NCBI GenBank assembly: GCA_040391535.1
Contig: JBEBXQ010000043.1
Coordinates: 1 to 31,482 of the forward strand
Source of the DNA: JBEBXQ01 sp040391535
GTDB taxonomy: Bacteria; Bacteroidota; Bacteroidia; Cytophagales; Spirosomataceae
Reading direction: 5' to 3'
Length of the DNA: 31,482 nucleotides
Each line of letters starts with the position of its first letter. Within the stretch, counting starts at the first letter, position 1. The position numbers were made by a program, and so were the translations under genes. Below the pieces are notes generated by a model. The model searched no databases and had not been told where the DNA came from. It was given only the letters and a program-made list of their open reading frames with translations. Below are positions 16,034 through 24,539 of this stretch, in pieces.

Positions 16034-16267
16034 ATGAGACAACGAGTTGTAGCCTTATTAAAGAATTTTGGCGTAGAAGAATCCGCCATTAGTGATAATG
16101 CGCACATTGTAAAAGATCTTGGATTTGACAGCTTGGATGTGGTAGATCTTATGATGCAGTTAGAACAGGAATTTGGCATTGCCATTCCGGACGATGATTA
16201 TACTAAAATTACGACCATCGGTACTTTACTGTCTTATCTGAAAGAACACCAGGCAATTCCGGCCTGA
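16034..16267 (+). CDS. Acyl carrier protein, stand-alone paralogue
   Basis: A 77-residue acidic protein with the carrier-protein motif DLGFDSLDVVDL; S33 is the site for the 4'-phosphopantetheine arm. The C-terminal half (EFGIAIPDDDYTKITTIGTLLSYL) is typical of ACPs. Housekeeping ACPs usually have GADSLD and sit beside fabF; here the motif is GFDSLD and there is no fatty-acid gene nearby, so this is probably a specialised paralogue for a secondary lipid or polyketide route. It is monocistronic, with a promoter upstream and a terminator just downstream. Confidence 0.92.
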   Translation: MRQRVVALLKNFGVEESAISDNAHIVKDLGFDSLDVVDLMMQLEQEFGIAIPDDDYTKITTIGTLLSYLKEHQAIPA

Positions 16268-16295
16268 GTCATTACGTCATAGAGTATCTTCTACT

Positions 16296-16328
16296 AAAGA
16301 GTTGCCTGAAGGAAAGCAACTCTTTTTT
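16296..16328. terminator. Intrinsic terminator between the ACP and OmpA-family genes
   Basis: A perfect 10-bp stem (16296-16305 with 16316-16325) has a 10-base loop and then a run of T to 16328. A-rich bases on the other side also give a U-tract for the minus-strand OmpA-family gene that ends at 16332. Confidence 0.85.
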
Positions 16329-16331
16329 TGT

Positions 16332-17519
16332 TCAGGCTTTGAGTATGACAATTTCCACCCTTCTGTTTTTACTCTTTTCTTCTTCAGACTGCCCGCTTGT
16401 GACCGGCCTGGTCTGACCGTATCCCTGCACCTCAACTCTTCCTTCATCAATCCCTTTGGATCGCAAATAATCTTTCACCGCCTGCGCCCGTTTTCGGGAT
16501 AGTTCCAGATTTTTATCAAAATCCCCGACATTATCAGTATGTCCTTCCACCTTTATGCGCATTCCACGATTGGCTTTCATTACCGACACCAACTCATCCA
16601 GCTCCTTGAAGGACTCCTGCAAAAGTTCGTACTTTGATGTTTCAAAGTATATTTTATCCAGCGTAAAACTAACCCCTTCCGCCAGCGGCAGCAAATAAAT
16701 ATCCCTGATCAGTGTACTTTCTGATTTCAGGTCTTCTTCATTGAGTTCCACTGTTTTGGACAAGTAACCGGGCGAACTTACCAACAAGGTATAATGACTG
16801 TTTTTTTCCAGGCTTAACCGGTAATTTCCGGATGAAAATGAAGTACTGACCGAATCACCTTCATCTTTATAGGCAATGGTACTTTTAATGGCCTTTTTCG
16901 TCTGGTTGTCATAAACCACGCCTTTAATGATTGCCAGTCCGGTGATCTCTGCAGCAGGTTCCGCCGGGTTTGTTTCTTCCTTCACTTCAGGTTGAGTGAT
17001 TACCTCTGCCGGCTTTCTCACCGCTTTTTTAGGGTTAGCTGCATGAATACCGTAGAAGTTCCAGGTCTGACCACGGCCATCGCTCCGTCCTTCATAAAAA
17101 TCAAAGATTTCAATACCTGGTGTTAACCTTTCAAAATAGGCTCTGAAGGCCACTTCTTCCCCTGACCCCACACTTCTCCTCTCACGGGTAGGGATACCTT
17201 CGGCCTTAATAAATTTAAATCTGACATCAATTTCTCCGGGCTTGTAAAGGCGCGTATTAGGGTCCAGCCAGATCTGAGAACCACCACTCTGCGGCATACC
17301 CGGAAACGGAAACTGATAGTTACCAGGAGACTGGTTTTTAGGGTTTTTAAACAAAAGATCAACAATCGTATACTGATCTGTAAGTTCTACCTTAGTAATG
17401 GTAACATAAGGAGCTGACTGCTCTTCTACTTTCGGGTTTTCGGTAATGATTTGTGCATGTAGCGGGGAAACCCGTAAAACCCCACTGACAAACAAAAGAA
17501 ATATCAGACGTTTCATCAC
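16332..17519 (-). CDS. OmpA-family outer membrane protein with peptidoglycan-binding domain
   Basis: A 395-residue exported protein. Residues 1-22 are a signal peptide (LIFLLFVSGVLRVSPLHA). Residues 30-160 form an unrecognised beta-rich domain, followed by a proline/glutamate-rich linker (165-190). Residues 195-280 look like a carboxypeptidase-regulatory or CNA-B-like beta sandwich (IKGVVYDNQTKKAI... TLLVSSPGY). Residues 285-395 are the OmpA C-terminal domain, with GHTDNVG (326-332), LSRKRAQAVKDYL, GYGQTRPV and KNRRVEI, which binds peptidoglycan. It probably links the outer membrane to the wall; there is no N-terminal 8-strand barrel. It is the last gene of a minus-strand run from xylulokinase. 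Confidence 0.9.
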   Translation of the reverse strand: MMKRLIFLLFVSGVLRVSPLHAQIITENPKVEEQSAPYVTITKVELTDQYTIVDLLFKNPKNQSPGNYQFPFPGMPQSGGSQIWLDPNTRLYKPGEIDVRFKFIKAEGIPTRERRSVGSGEEVAFRAYFERLTPGIEIFDFYEGRSDGRGQTWNFYGIHAANPKKAVRKPAEVITQPEVKEETNPAEPAAEITGLAIIKGVVYDNQTKKAIKSTIAYKDEGDSVSTSFSSGNYRLSLEKNSHYTLLVSSPGYLSKTVELNEEDLKSESTLIRDIYLLPLAEGVSFTLDKIYFETSKYELLQESFKELDELVSVMKANRGMRIKVEGHTDNVGDFDKNLELSRKRAQAVKDYLRSKGIDEGRVEVQGYGQTRPVTSGQSEEEKSKNRRVEIVILKA

Positions 17520-17588
17520 TTCAGGAGTATTTTTGTGATAATAACAACAAAATGGCCTTTCCTGACCAATTTCTTCTGTTAAAAATTG

Positions 17589-18341
17589 TTAAACCTCTTC
17601 GATAAACGGTTTCCAGAAAGTGCGGTCATAACGTTCCCATGCATGGCAGCCGAAAGGCAGTCGCTGATTTTTCAAAGCATAACAGGCAGCAGGGCTTTTT
17701 TCGAATGCAAAATCCATGGCCGTCTGCCAGTCAGGAATTTTTATGAAAAGCTGCATGGGTTTGAGTCTTCTGGCATCCAGGCAAAATAATTTATCTTCAT
17801 TCCCGGTCCACCTGGGATAGAAAAAGTTATAGACCGAAAGATAACGGAGCATTGTACGGACTTTCCTCAATGACAATCCGCCGTTCAGCACCGGTTTTGA
17901 TTGTTCCATTCCAAGCCTGAGTTTATCTTTCGCTTCCGCACCTAAGTTAAGAAAAGCATCATCCTGCAATGACGGGGCACCCACATAATCAAACCCCATC
18001 CGGCACCATTCGTGTAGTGAATCCTGAAACACAAAAGCATCCAGCTGATAGATCAGTATATATTCAAAATCTGTGAACCGCCTGTAAAATTGTCTGCTTA
18101 CCATAAGGTCATTGTATCCGGCGATATCCTTAAAATAACGCTCTTCAAAAACCTCCGTATCATGTTGGTTCTGCTGAATTTCAGCCGGCAGCTGAAGCCC
18201 CTCAGGACTGACAATAATGATCTTATGCTGCCCCGAAAGTATACGCATACACTGTCTGTAAGCAATCAGCTCCAGATCACTCATCGTTGATTTATACACC
18301 GGTATTACCACCGCCACCAGTTCTTTGCTTTTCAGAGTCAC
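17589..18341 (-). CDS. DUF5672-family putative glycosyltransferase
   Basis: A 250-residue cytoplasmic protein. It has the signatures of DUF5672: YQLDAF (likely the DxD-like metal site), DYVGAP, NGGLSLR, NEDKLF, and a C-terminal FGCHAWE. The overall plan (VAVVIPVYK start, YFKDIAGYNDLM) resembles GT-A glycosyltransferases, and family members are often annotated as sugar transferases in surface-polysaccharide loci. The donor and acceptor are unknown. It follows the GT2 gene by 19 bases, so they are probably coexpressed, and precedes the OmpA-family gene by 69 bases. Confidence 0.75.
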   Translation of the reverse strand: MTLKSKELVAVVIPVYKSTMSDLELIAYRQCMRILSGQHKIIIVSPEGLQLPAEIQQNQHDTEVFEERYFKDIAGYNDLMVSRQFYRRFTDFEYILIYQLDAFVFQDSLHEWCRMGFDYVGAPSLQDDAFLNLGAEAKDKLRLGMEQSKPVLNGGLSLRKVRTMLRYLSVYNFFYPRWTGNEDKLFCLDARRLKPMQLFIKIPDWQTAMDFAFEKSPAACYALKNQRLPFGCHAWERYDRTFWKPFIEEV

Positions 18342-18360
18342 CTTTTACTGCGATGCTTTA

Positions 18361-19338
18361 TTATTCAAAAATATCTCCCAAAACAGGCAGCCACCAGTCC
18401 TTGCTACTGAAGCGGTATCGCCCCCTGAACAAATCTTTCATTACAGGTATTATTCTGAATAACCTGTTTTCAGGTAAGGATGACCGCATAGCGAAATGTT
18501 CCATCCTGTTTTTCAGTACATTCAGCTTGTCAGGTACAATCCCCGGCCTTTTCAGTAACTCTTCATATAAATGGTGCATCGTATCTGCTTTTTCCATTAA
18601 CGGAGCCAGTTTTAATGCCCTGTCACGTGAAAAACGGTTTTTCATGGTTACATATTCCTCTTTCCCGCCGAAACCCACTTGCTGAGATTCATGAATGCGG
18701 TAATACATCAGCGGTTCTTCAATAAAGGTTATCGCATTGTCCAGACTCAGCCAGAGCGCCATCCAGGCATCGTGTATGAAATCCTTTATATGCGTAGGAA
18801 AAGGCATGGTTTTCGCCAGTGCTGTATTTTTGACAGCCAGGGTAGCACCGGTGACAACAAAATTATTAAACAGAATTTCGTACGATTCACCTTTTTTCCA
18901 CTTCGTTTGTAACTCCGGAGTAAATTCAATTTCATCCCAGATGGTCCGTCCCACCGGATTTGAGTTTCCGTTCATCACCATTGCATTGGAAAAAACCGCT
19001 TCTATGGCCGGATTATTCTCCAGCACTTCCATCATTTTTGCTACTTTATCCGGATACCACGCATCATCCTGATCACTCAGAAAAATATATTCGCCATTAC
19101 AAAGTGTAAGGCAGCGTTCAAAGTTTTTAGTAGAACCCAGGTTCTTTGAATTCTGAAAAACGTAGACCGGGAAATTAACCTCTTTTGAGTATTGCTCTAT
19201 GATTTCAAGGGTATTGTCCGTGGACCCATCGTCACAAATCACAACTTCATCAACCTTCCGGGTCTGCAGAGCAATACTCCGCAATTGCTGATTCAGGTAT
19301 TTCGAACCATTATAAGTACATAGTGCTACTGAAATCAT
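18361..19338 (-). CDS. Glycosyltransferase family 2
   Basis: A 325-residue GT-A fold enzyme: the start ISVALCTYNGSKYL, the donor site CDDGSTD (35-41) and the metal-binding block LSDQDDAW (87-94) are classical GT2. The C-terminal half (HDAWMALWLSLDNAITFIEEPLMYYRIHESQ) has the usual acceptor loop with the ED/W-like residues. It transfers a sugar from a nucleotide donor, probably rhamnose-type or similar, to a surface glycan; the sugar is a guess. There are no transmembrane segments. A short hairpin lies in its 60-base upstream gap. Confidence 0.93.
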   Translation of the reverse strand: MISVALCTYNGSKYLNQQLRSIALQTRKVDEVVICDDGSTDNTLEIIEQYSKEVNFPVYVFQNSKNLGSTKNFERCLTLCNGEYIFLSDQDDAWYPDKVAKMMEVLENNPAIEAVFSNAMVMNGNSNPVGRTIWDEIEFTPELQTKWKKGESYEILFNNFVVTGATLAVKNTALAKTMPFPTHIKDFIHDAWMALWLSLDNAITFIEEPLMYYRIHESQQVGFGGKEEYVTMKNRFSRDRALKLAPLMEKADTMHHLYEELLKRPGIVPDKLNVLKNRMEHFAMRSSLPENRLFRIIPVMKDLFRGRYRFSSKDWWLPVLGDIFE

Positions 19339-19350
19339 TGTATTATAATC

Positions 19351-19366
19351 TACCGGAATCCCGGTA
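19351..19366. repeat. Short perfect hairpin between xylulokinase and GT2 genes
   Basis: Arms TACCGG (19351-19356) and CCGGTA (19361-19366) with a 4-base loop, located 12 bases before the GT2 ATG on the minus strand. No T-run follows, so it is not a typical terminator; it could affect translation of GT2. Confidence 0.3.
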
Positions 19367-19398
19367 TGACAATTTATATGATGTGGAAATTAGTTCTT

Positions 19399-20886
19399 TT
19401 AATTCAAAGCTTTATCAAAACGGGCTTTCCATAGCCTGTAAGCTTCCCGGGTTTGCTCGGTTTTGGCAGCATCCGGCTCAATAATACGGTTAGTACTCAG
19501 GCCGTGGAAGGTTTCCTCCCTGTTTTTATAATAACCCAGGCCTAAGCCAGCCCCTCGTGCCGCGCCCTGTGCTCCATCTGTATTATATAATTCCACTACC
19601 GCCTGAGAGACATTGGCAAAAGTTTCCCTGAAAACCGGACTCAGAAACATGTTCGCTTCGCCCGCTCTGATGGTATTCAGAGGAACACCCAGTGTTTCCA
19701 TGATCTGCATTCCGTAATAAAATGAAAAAACAATCCCTTCCTGCCCTGCTCTTATCCAGTGTCCCAATTCATGTCTGCTGAAATCAAGACCGGAAAAAGA
19801 TGCCCCGGGATTGGCATTTTCAAGCATTCTTTCTGCCCCGTTTCCGAATGGCAGACACACAAGTCCGTCAGCGCCTACCGGCACACCGGAGGCAAGTTCA
19901 TTCATCTGGTTATAGGAAAGTACCCCTTTTGTAAGCTTATTACGAATCCAGCTGTTCAGGCTCCCCGTACCATTGATACAGAGTAAAACACCAAACCGGG
20001 GATCTGCCGGTGTATTATTAACATGCAAAAATGTATTAACTCTTGATTGCGGATCATGTCTGGCCAGATCACTGATGCCGTAAACCACTCCGGAAGTTCC
20101 GGCGGTAGCGGCCACTTCTCCCGGTTCCAGTACATTGAGTGAAAAGGCGTTATTAGGCTGATCGCCCGCCCGGTAAGTTACCGGTGTATTTTCAGTGAGG
20201 CCCAAAGACCTTGCGGCCTGTGCAGTCAGCAGGCCCTGAATACCAAAGGTAGGCTTTACTTCAGCCAGTACCGAGGCCTCAAATCCAAAATAATCAAGGA
20301 CAACCTGTGCCGGAGATGCGTTTATAAAATCCCAGAGAACCCCTTCTGAAAGGCCGGAAGCAGTGGTTACCACTTCATCAGTCATTTTGGCGGCAAGATA
20401 GTCACCCGGTAACATCATTTTGTAAACCTGTGCGTATACTTCAGGCTCGTTTTGTTTTACCCATGCCAGTTTAGAGGCGGTGAAATTACCCGGAGAGTTA
20501 AGTAAATGCTTCAAAGCCCTTTCCTTCCCGATCCCGTTTAATGCTTCATTTCCTACCTCAACGGCCCGGCTGTCACACCAGATGATAGACGGCCGCAACA
20601 CATTCATTTCTTTATCTACAATCACCAGCCCATGCATCTGATAGGCAATGCCAATGGCTTTAACATCTCCTGGTTTAACCCCTGATTGCCTTAATACAGA
20701 TTGTGAAGCAAGGCAGGCATTTTCCCACCATTGTTCCGGATTCTGTTCAGCAAAACCAGCCTGTGGTGAGGAAATAGCCATTTCAGTTTCAGGGAAGAAA
20801 GCAGATGCTATCATTTTGCCTGTTTCAGCTTCCAGTAAACAAGCTTTTACAGAAGAACTTCCTAAGTCAAACCCGATAAAATACAT
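19399..20886 (-). CDS. xylB: Xylulokinase (FGGY carbohydrate kinase)
   Basis: A 495-residue FGGY-family kinase, close to the usual length. It opens with the phosphate-1 motif FIGFDLGSSSVKACLL. The substrate motif YQMHGLV (82-88) and IIWCDSRA are typical of xylulokinase, and D242 in AGDQPNNA is the likely catalytic base. The adenosine/phosphate-2 motif is TAGTSGVVYG. It phosphorylates D-xylulose in the cytoplasm to feed the pentose phosphate pathway. No xylose isomerase or transporter lies next to it here, so it may serve xylulose from elsewhere. It is the first gene of the minus-strand run down to the OmpA-family gene. Confidence 0.92.
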   Translation of the reverse strand: MYFIGFDLGSSSVKACLLEAETGKMIASAFFPETEMAISSPQAGFAEQNPEQWWENACLASQSVLRQSGVKPGDVKAIGIAYQMHGLVIVDKEMNVLRPSIIWCDSRAVEVGNEALNGIGKERALKHLLNSPGNFTASKLAWVKQNEPEVYAQVYKMMLPGDYLAAKMTDEVVTTASGLSEGVLWDFINASPAQVVLDYFGFEASVLAEVKPTFGIQGLLTAQAARSLGLTENTPVTYRAGDQPNNAFSLNVLEPGEVAATAGTSGVVYGISDLARHDPQSRVNTFLHVNNTPADPRFGVLLCINGTGSLNSWIRNKLTKGVLSYNQMNELASGVPVGADGLVCLPFGNGAERMLENANPGASFSGLDFSRHELGHWIRAGQEGIVFSFYYGMQIMETLGVPLNTIRAGEANMFLSPVFRETFANVSQAVVELYNTDGAQGAARGAGLGLGYYKNREETFHGLSTNRIIEPDAAKTEQTREAYRLWKARFDKALN

Positions 20887-20991
20887 TTAGCCTGAAGGAT
20901 TGGTAGTTGGTTTATTTACAAATATGACAAACTTTATTGAAAGTCGTGGCGGAGAATCAGGTAATTCAAAGGAAAAATTGCTTTTAGGAGC

Positions 20992-21017
20992 CAATTTGGT
21001 AAATTGCTTCCGGCAAT
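20992..21017. promoter_or_regulatory. Overlapping palindromes in the divergent xylB/reductase gap
   Basis: CAATTT-GGT-AAATTG (20992-21006) is a perfect inverted pair, overlapped by ATTGC-TTCCG-GCAAT (21003-21017). They lie within the 251-base divergent gap and could bind a dimeric repressor. Coding is absent in the gap, and no other strong promoter was seen. Confidence 0.3.
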
Positions 21018-21082
21018 CAGGTTTCTGTTCTTACGTCAGATCCGTAACTAAATAATAAGTAATGCCGGAAGGGCAAAAACCA

Positions 21083-21117
21083 TTTGCATTCAAATAATAC
21101 CATCCAAATTATTTTTC
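21083..21117 (+). promoter_or_regulatory. Weak candidate promoter for the reductase gene
   Basis: TTTG at 21083-21086, a 23-base spacer and TATTTTTC at 21110-21117 (7 of 8 to TAnnTTTG). It is at the long end of the accepted spacing and only 20 bases from the ATG. Confidence 0.28.
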
Positions 21118-21137
21118 TTTTATAACGCTCAGTTCAC

Positions 21138-22154
21138 ATGAAAGCGATCATACTTGAATCACTCAATCAACCCCTCGTTTATACGGAGGTCCCTGTTCCT
21201 GAACCCGGTCATGGCGAGGTACTTATAAAACTGAAAGCAGCCTCCGTAAACCATCGTGACGTATGGATTCAGAAAGGGTTATATCCGGGCATTCACACTT
21301 CTGTTGTGCTGGGCTCTGACGGCGCTGGCATAGTGGAATCCGTAGGTAAGGATGTTGACAAAAGCTGGGTCGGGAAAGCGGTGGTTATCAACCCTTCGCA
21401 ACAATGGGGTGACAATCATTCTTATTACGGAGAAGATTACAAAATTCTGGGGTTACCTGATAACGGTACATTTGCAGAGTATGTAAAAGTAGACGCCCGG
21501 TATATTTTCCCGAAACCGCAACATCTGACTTTTGAGGAAGCGGCAGCATTGCCCATGGCAGGTCTGACAGCCTGGCGTACCCTGATCGGACGCGGTAAGT
21601 ACAGTCCGGGTGAGAAAGTGCTGGTGACAGGTGCCGGAGGAGGTGTTTCTATATTTGCCATCAAATTTGCAGTGGCTGCAGGAGCCGAAGTATGGGTAAC
21701 GTCAGGTTCGGATGAAAAAATCAGGAAAGCGATTGAACTGGGAGCCAAAGGCGGCATCAATTATAAAGACCCTGTCTGGTACAGAGATCTGCTGTTAAAA
21801 GCCAAGTCGCCCCGGGGAGGGTATTTCAATGTTATTATTGACAGTGCCGGCGGTCCGGGTTTTGCCCGTCTGATCGATGTGGCAGCTCCTGGCGGACGAA
21901 TCTGTTTTTATGGAGGGACAGCCGGAAATATTACCAACATTGTTCCGGCAAGGGTATTTTTCAAGCAACTTTCTTTATTGGGATGTATGATGGGCAATGA
22001 AAAGGAATTTACGGATATGCTCACCTTTATTAACGACAAAAAAATAAGGCCCATTATTGACTCCGTTTATGCACTCAAGGACGCGCAGGCAGCTTTTAAC
22101 TATATTGAAAGCGAAAAAAGGTTCGGGAAAATCATCTTAAAAATAAGTGAATAA
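21138..22154 (+). CDS. Zinc-independent medium-chain dehydrogenase/reductase (quinone oxidoreductase-like)
   Basis: A 338-residue MDR-superfamily enzyme with an N-terminal GroES-like half and a Rossmann half carrying VTGAGGGVSIFAIKFA (about 163-178). The zinc ligands of alcohol dehydrogenases are missing: SVNHRDVW replaces the usual Cys region, and the structural-zinc loop (near 98-115) has no cysteines. This fits a quinone-oxidoreductase-like or enoyl-reductase-like MDR that uses NADP(H). The start is MKAIILESLNQ. It is divergent from xylB. The substrate cannot be predicted. Confidence 0.88.
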   Translation: MKAIILESLNQPLVYTEVPVPEPGHGEVLIKLKAASVNHRDVWIQKGLYPGIHTSVVLGSDGAGIVESVGKDVDKSWVGKAVVINPSQQWGDNHSYYGEDYKILGLPDNGTFAEYVKVDARYIFPKPQHLTFEEAAALPMAGLTAWRTLIGRGKYSPGEKVLVTGAGGGVSIFAIKFAVAAGAEVWVTSGSDEKIRKAIELGAKGGINYKDPVWYRDLLLKAKSPRGGYFNVIIDSAGGPGFARLIDVAAPGGRICFYGGTAGNITNIVPARVFFKQLSLLGCMMGNEKEFTDMLTFINDKKIRPIIDSVYALKDAQAAFNYIESEKRFGKIILKISE

Positions 22155-22167
22155 TATTGCCTTGTAC

Positions 22168-22216
22168 AGTTATCCACACTGTGTTTACAGTTCATTAACA
22201 TACTGTGTGGATAACT
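22168..22216. promoter_or_regulatory. Inverted pair of perfect DnaA boxes
   Basis: A perfect 12-base inverted repeat (22168-22179 and 22205-22216). Each arm contains the DnaA box TTATCCACA, at 22170-22178 on the plus strand and 22206-22214 on the minus strand. They lie in the 136-base gap between the reductase and dsbD. Such pairs occur in replication origins, DnaA-titrating sites and DnaA-controlled promoters. The rest of the gap is moderately AT-rich. This is not a terminator: no T-run follows. Confidence 0.6.
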
Positions 22217-22290
22217 ATGCAAGCAGGACAGGGAATTTTTCCGGCTTTAAAATGTTTTAAGAATAAGGATCACAAACTATAAAGCAATAA

Positions 22291-24417
22291 ATGTTTTCAA
22301 TAAATAACCCAGAGAAAGCTTTGACGGCTGGTCTTACGGCACTTCTCATTTGTATTTTCAGCTTTGGAACAATAAAGGCGCAAATACAGAATCATGCTTC
22401 CTGGGAATCAAAATTCTCCAAAACCGAGGTAAAAGCCGGTGAAACGGTTGATATTATATTTTCCGCAACGATCGACCCGGGATGGTATCTCTATTCGTCC
22501 GATATTGACCCGGACCTGGGACCTATGGTGACGACCATCAGCTTCGAAGCTTCCCCGGCTTATGAACTGGTTGGTAAACTACGCCCTGTCAAACCCAAAA
22601 AGAAATTTGATGAAATATGGCAGGGAGATATTACCTACTTTACCGGTAAAGGTGAATTTGTCCAGACGGTTAGGATTCTGAAAGAAAACCCTGTCATCAG
22701 GGCCAGTGCAGAATACCAGACCTGTACCGAAAAAGACGGCTTGTGCGTGCTGGGCACCGCTGATTTCGAACTGAAAGGGTTAAAAGTTGCGCAGGCAGGT
22801 ACATCCGCACAAAATAATATTTCAGAAAACGAAACCCTTACGGAGACACAAAAAACCGATTCTCCCCTCGTCTCCACACCCGTTGAGGCTACCACAGACA
22901 CCGTTTCTGCTTTTTCTGCAAAAGAAGAACCTACGGTATCCAATAAACCCGACAGTGTGGTGATCAACAGCCCGTCAGCAGGCACTGAAAACAAATCGAT
23001 GTTAGCTTTTGCCCTTGCAGCTTTCCTCTCCGGACTTGTCGCCTTGCTTACCCCTTGTGTTTTCCCGATCATTCCGGTTACCGTAAGTTATTTCACCAAA
23101 CAGGAAGGAGGAAAAAGCAAAGCCTTCTTATATGGCATTTCCATTGTCCTGATTTATACACTCATAGGCGTTGTGCTTTCCCGGTTCAACGGGCCGGCTT
23201 TTGCCAATTTCCTGAGTACCCACTGGGTTCCCAACCTTTTGTTTTTTATTATTTTTCTCCTCTTCGGACTCTCATTTCTGGGACTGTTTGAAATTGTACT
23301 GCCCAATTCGTTCATCAATAAAATGGATTCCAAAGCAGATAAAGGAGGATTAGTGGGTATATTCTTCATGGCCTTTACCCTGGTATTGGTATCGTTTTCC
23401 TGCACCGGCCCTATCGTGGGCAGCCTTCTGGTGGCATCTGCAGGCGGTGAAGTAATTAAACCCATTGTAGGAATGGCCGCATTTTCATTTGCTTTTGCAA
23501 TTCCGTTTACCTTATTCGCCCTTTTTCCCCAATGGCTTAAAAGCCTGCCCCGGTCCGGTGGCTGGTTGAATACGGTAAAGGTCGTCCTCGGTTTTCTGGA
23601 GCTTGCACTGGCACTCAAATTTCTGAGTATTGCCGATCAGGTATATCACTGGGGAATTCTTGACCGGGAGGTTTTCCTGTCGTTCTGGATTGTCATTTTC
23701 GGAATGCTCGGATTTTATTTCCTTGGTAAGATCACAACACCGCATGATACTCCCGCAGAACGCACCAGCGTTCCCCGCATCCTGATGGCTATTATCACAC
23801 TGAGTTTTGTGGTTTATATGATTCCGGGTCTGTGGGGTGCCCCTCTGAAGGCCCTTGCCGGCTATCTTCCTCCGCAATCCACACACGATTTTGACCTGAG
23901 TAAAAGATCAGCGGGAACGTTATCCTCTGCTGCACTTTCTGAAACACCCAAATACAGTGATCTTTTCACTTTACCACACGGTTTACAGGGTTTTTTCGAT
24001 TACAGACAAGGCATGGAATATGCTAAAAAAGTAAATAAGCCCGTATTTATAGATTTCACAGGTCACGGCTGTGTCAACTGCCGCGAAATGGAAGCCCGGG
24101 TATGGTCAGATCCTGCCGTACTGAAAAGACTGGAAGAAAATTACGTGATTATCGCTCTGTATGTTGACGACAAAAAAGAGCTTCCCGAAAGCGAATGGTA
24201 TACTTCTTCTTATGACAATAAAATCAAGAAGACCATTGGCGCACAGAATGGTGACTTACAGATTGTCAAATATAACAATAACGCGCAGCCACATTACTGT
24301 CTGACAGACCATGAAGGAAATCTGCTCGTAACACCCGTCAATTATGACCTCAACGCCAGCCGGTTTGCAGACTTTCTGGATCGGGGGACCAAAGCATTTC
24401 ATGCTCTGCAGAAGTAG
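22291..24417 (+). CDS. dsbD: Thiol:disulfide interchange protein DsbD
   Basis: A 708-residue three-part protein. After a signal peptide (1-30) comes the alpha domain (about 35-165) with a cysteine pair C145/C152 in CTEKDGLC. A threonine/serine-rich linker (165-235) follows. The membrane domain (about 236-525) has C256 in LLTPCVFPI and C371 in SFSCTGP, with eight or so helices. The C-terminal thioredoxin domain (about 555-708) has C594-V-N-C597. It passes electrons from cytoplasmic thioredoxin to periplasmic thiols for cytochrome c maturation and disulfide repair. The complete cysteine set suggests it is active. It starts 136 bases after the reductase, downstream of the inverted DnaA boxes. 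Confidence 0.93.
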   Translation: MFSINNPEKALTAGLTALLICIFSFGTIKAQIQNHASWESKFSKTEVKAGETVDIIFSATIDPGWYLYSSDIDPDLGPMVTTISFEASPAYELVGKLRPVKPKKKFDEIWQGDITYFTGKGEFVQTVRILKENPVIRASAEYQTCTEKDGLCVLGTADFELKGLKVAQAGTSAQNNISENETLTETQKTDSPLVSTPVEATTDTVSAFSAKEEPTVSNKPDSVVINSPSAGTENKSMLAFALAAFLSGLVALLTPCVFPIIPVTVSYFTKQEGGKSKAFLYGISIVLIYTLIGVVLSRFNGPAFANFLSTHWVPNLLFFIIFLLFGLSFLGLFEIVLPNSFINKMDSKADKGGLVGIFFMAFTLVLVSFSCTGPIVGSLLVASAGGEVIKPIVGMAAFSFAFAIPFTLFALFPQWLKSLPRSGGWLNTVKVVLGFLELALALKFLSIADQVYHWGILDREVFLSFWIVIFGMLGFYFLGKITTPHDTPAERTSVPRILMAIITLSFVVYMIPGLWGAPLKALAGYLPPQSTHDFDLSKRSAGTLSSAALSETPKYSDLFTLPHGLQGFFDYRQGMEYAKKVNKPVFIDFTGHGCVNCREMEARVWSDPAVLKRLEENYVIIALYVDDKKELPESEWYTSSYDNKIKKTIGAQNGDLQIVKYNNNAQPHYCLTDHEGNLLVTPVNYDLNASRFADFLDRGTKAFHALQK

Positions 24418-24457
24418 CTGAAACCTTAGAATTAATATAAATCGGGACGAGAAACAG

Positions 24458-24474
24458 TAATCAGCACCTGATTA
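24458..24474. repeat. Short hairpin in the exonuclease upstream gap
   Basis: Seven-base perfect arms (TAATCAG at 24458-24464, CTGATTA at 24468-24474) with a CAC loop. No T-run follows, so it is only a weak terminator or regulatory candidate. Confidence 0.25.
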
Positions 24475-24539
24475 TTGGGGTATTATGGATCAGATCAATT
24501 AAATTCGCCATTTCGATCGCTAATACCAAATACGTTAAT

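Noticed and set aside
22635..23886. Long antisense frames over dsbD
   Set aside because: They mirror the codon pattern of dsbD, have no start signals and no recognisable domains.
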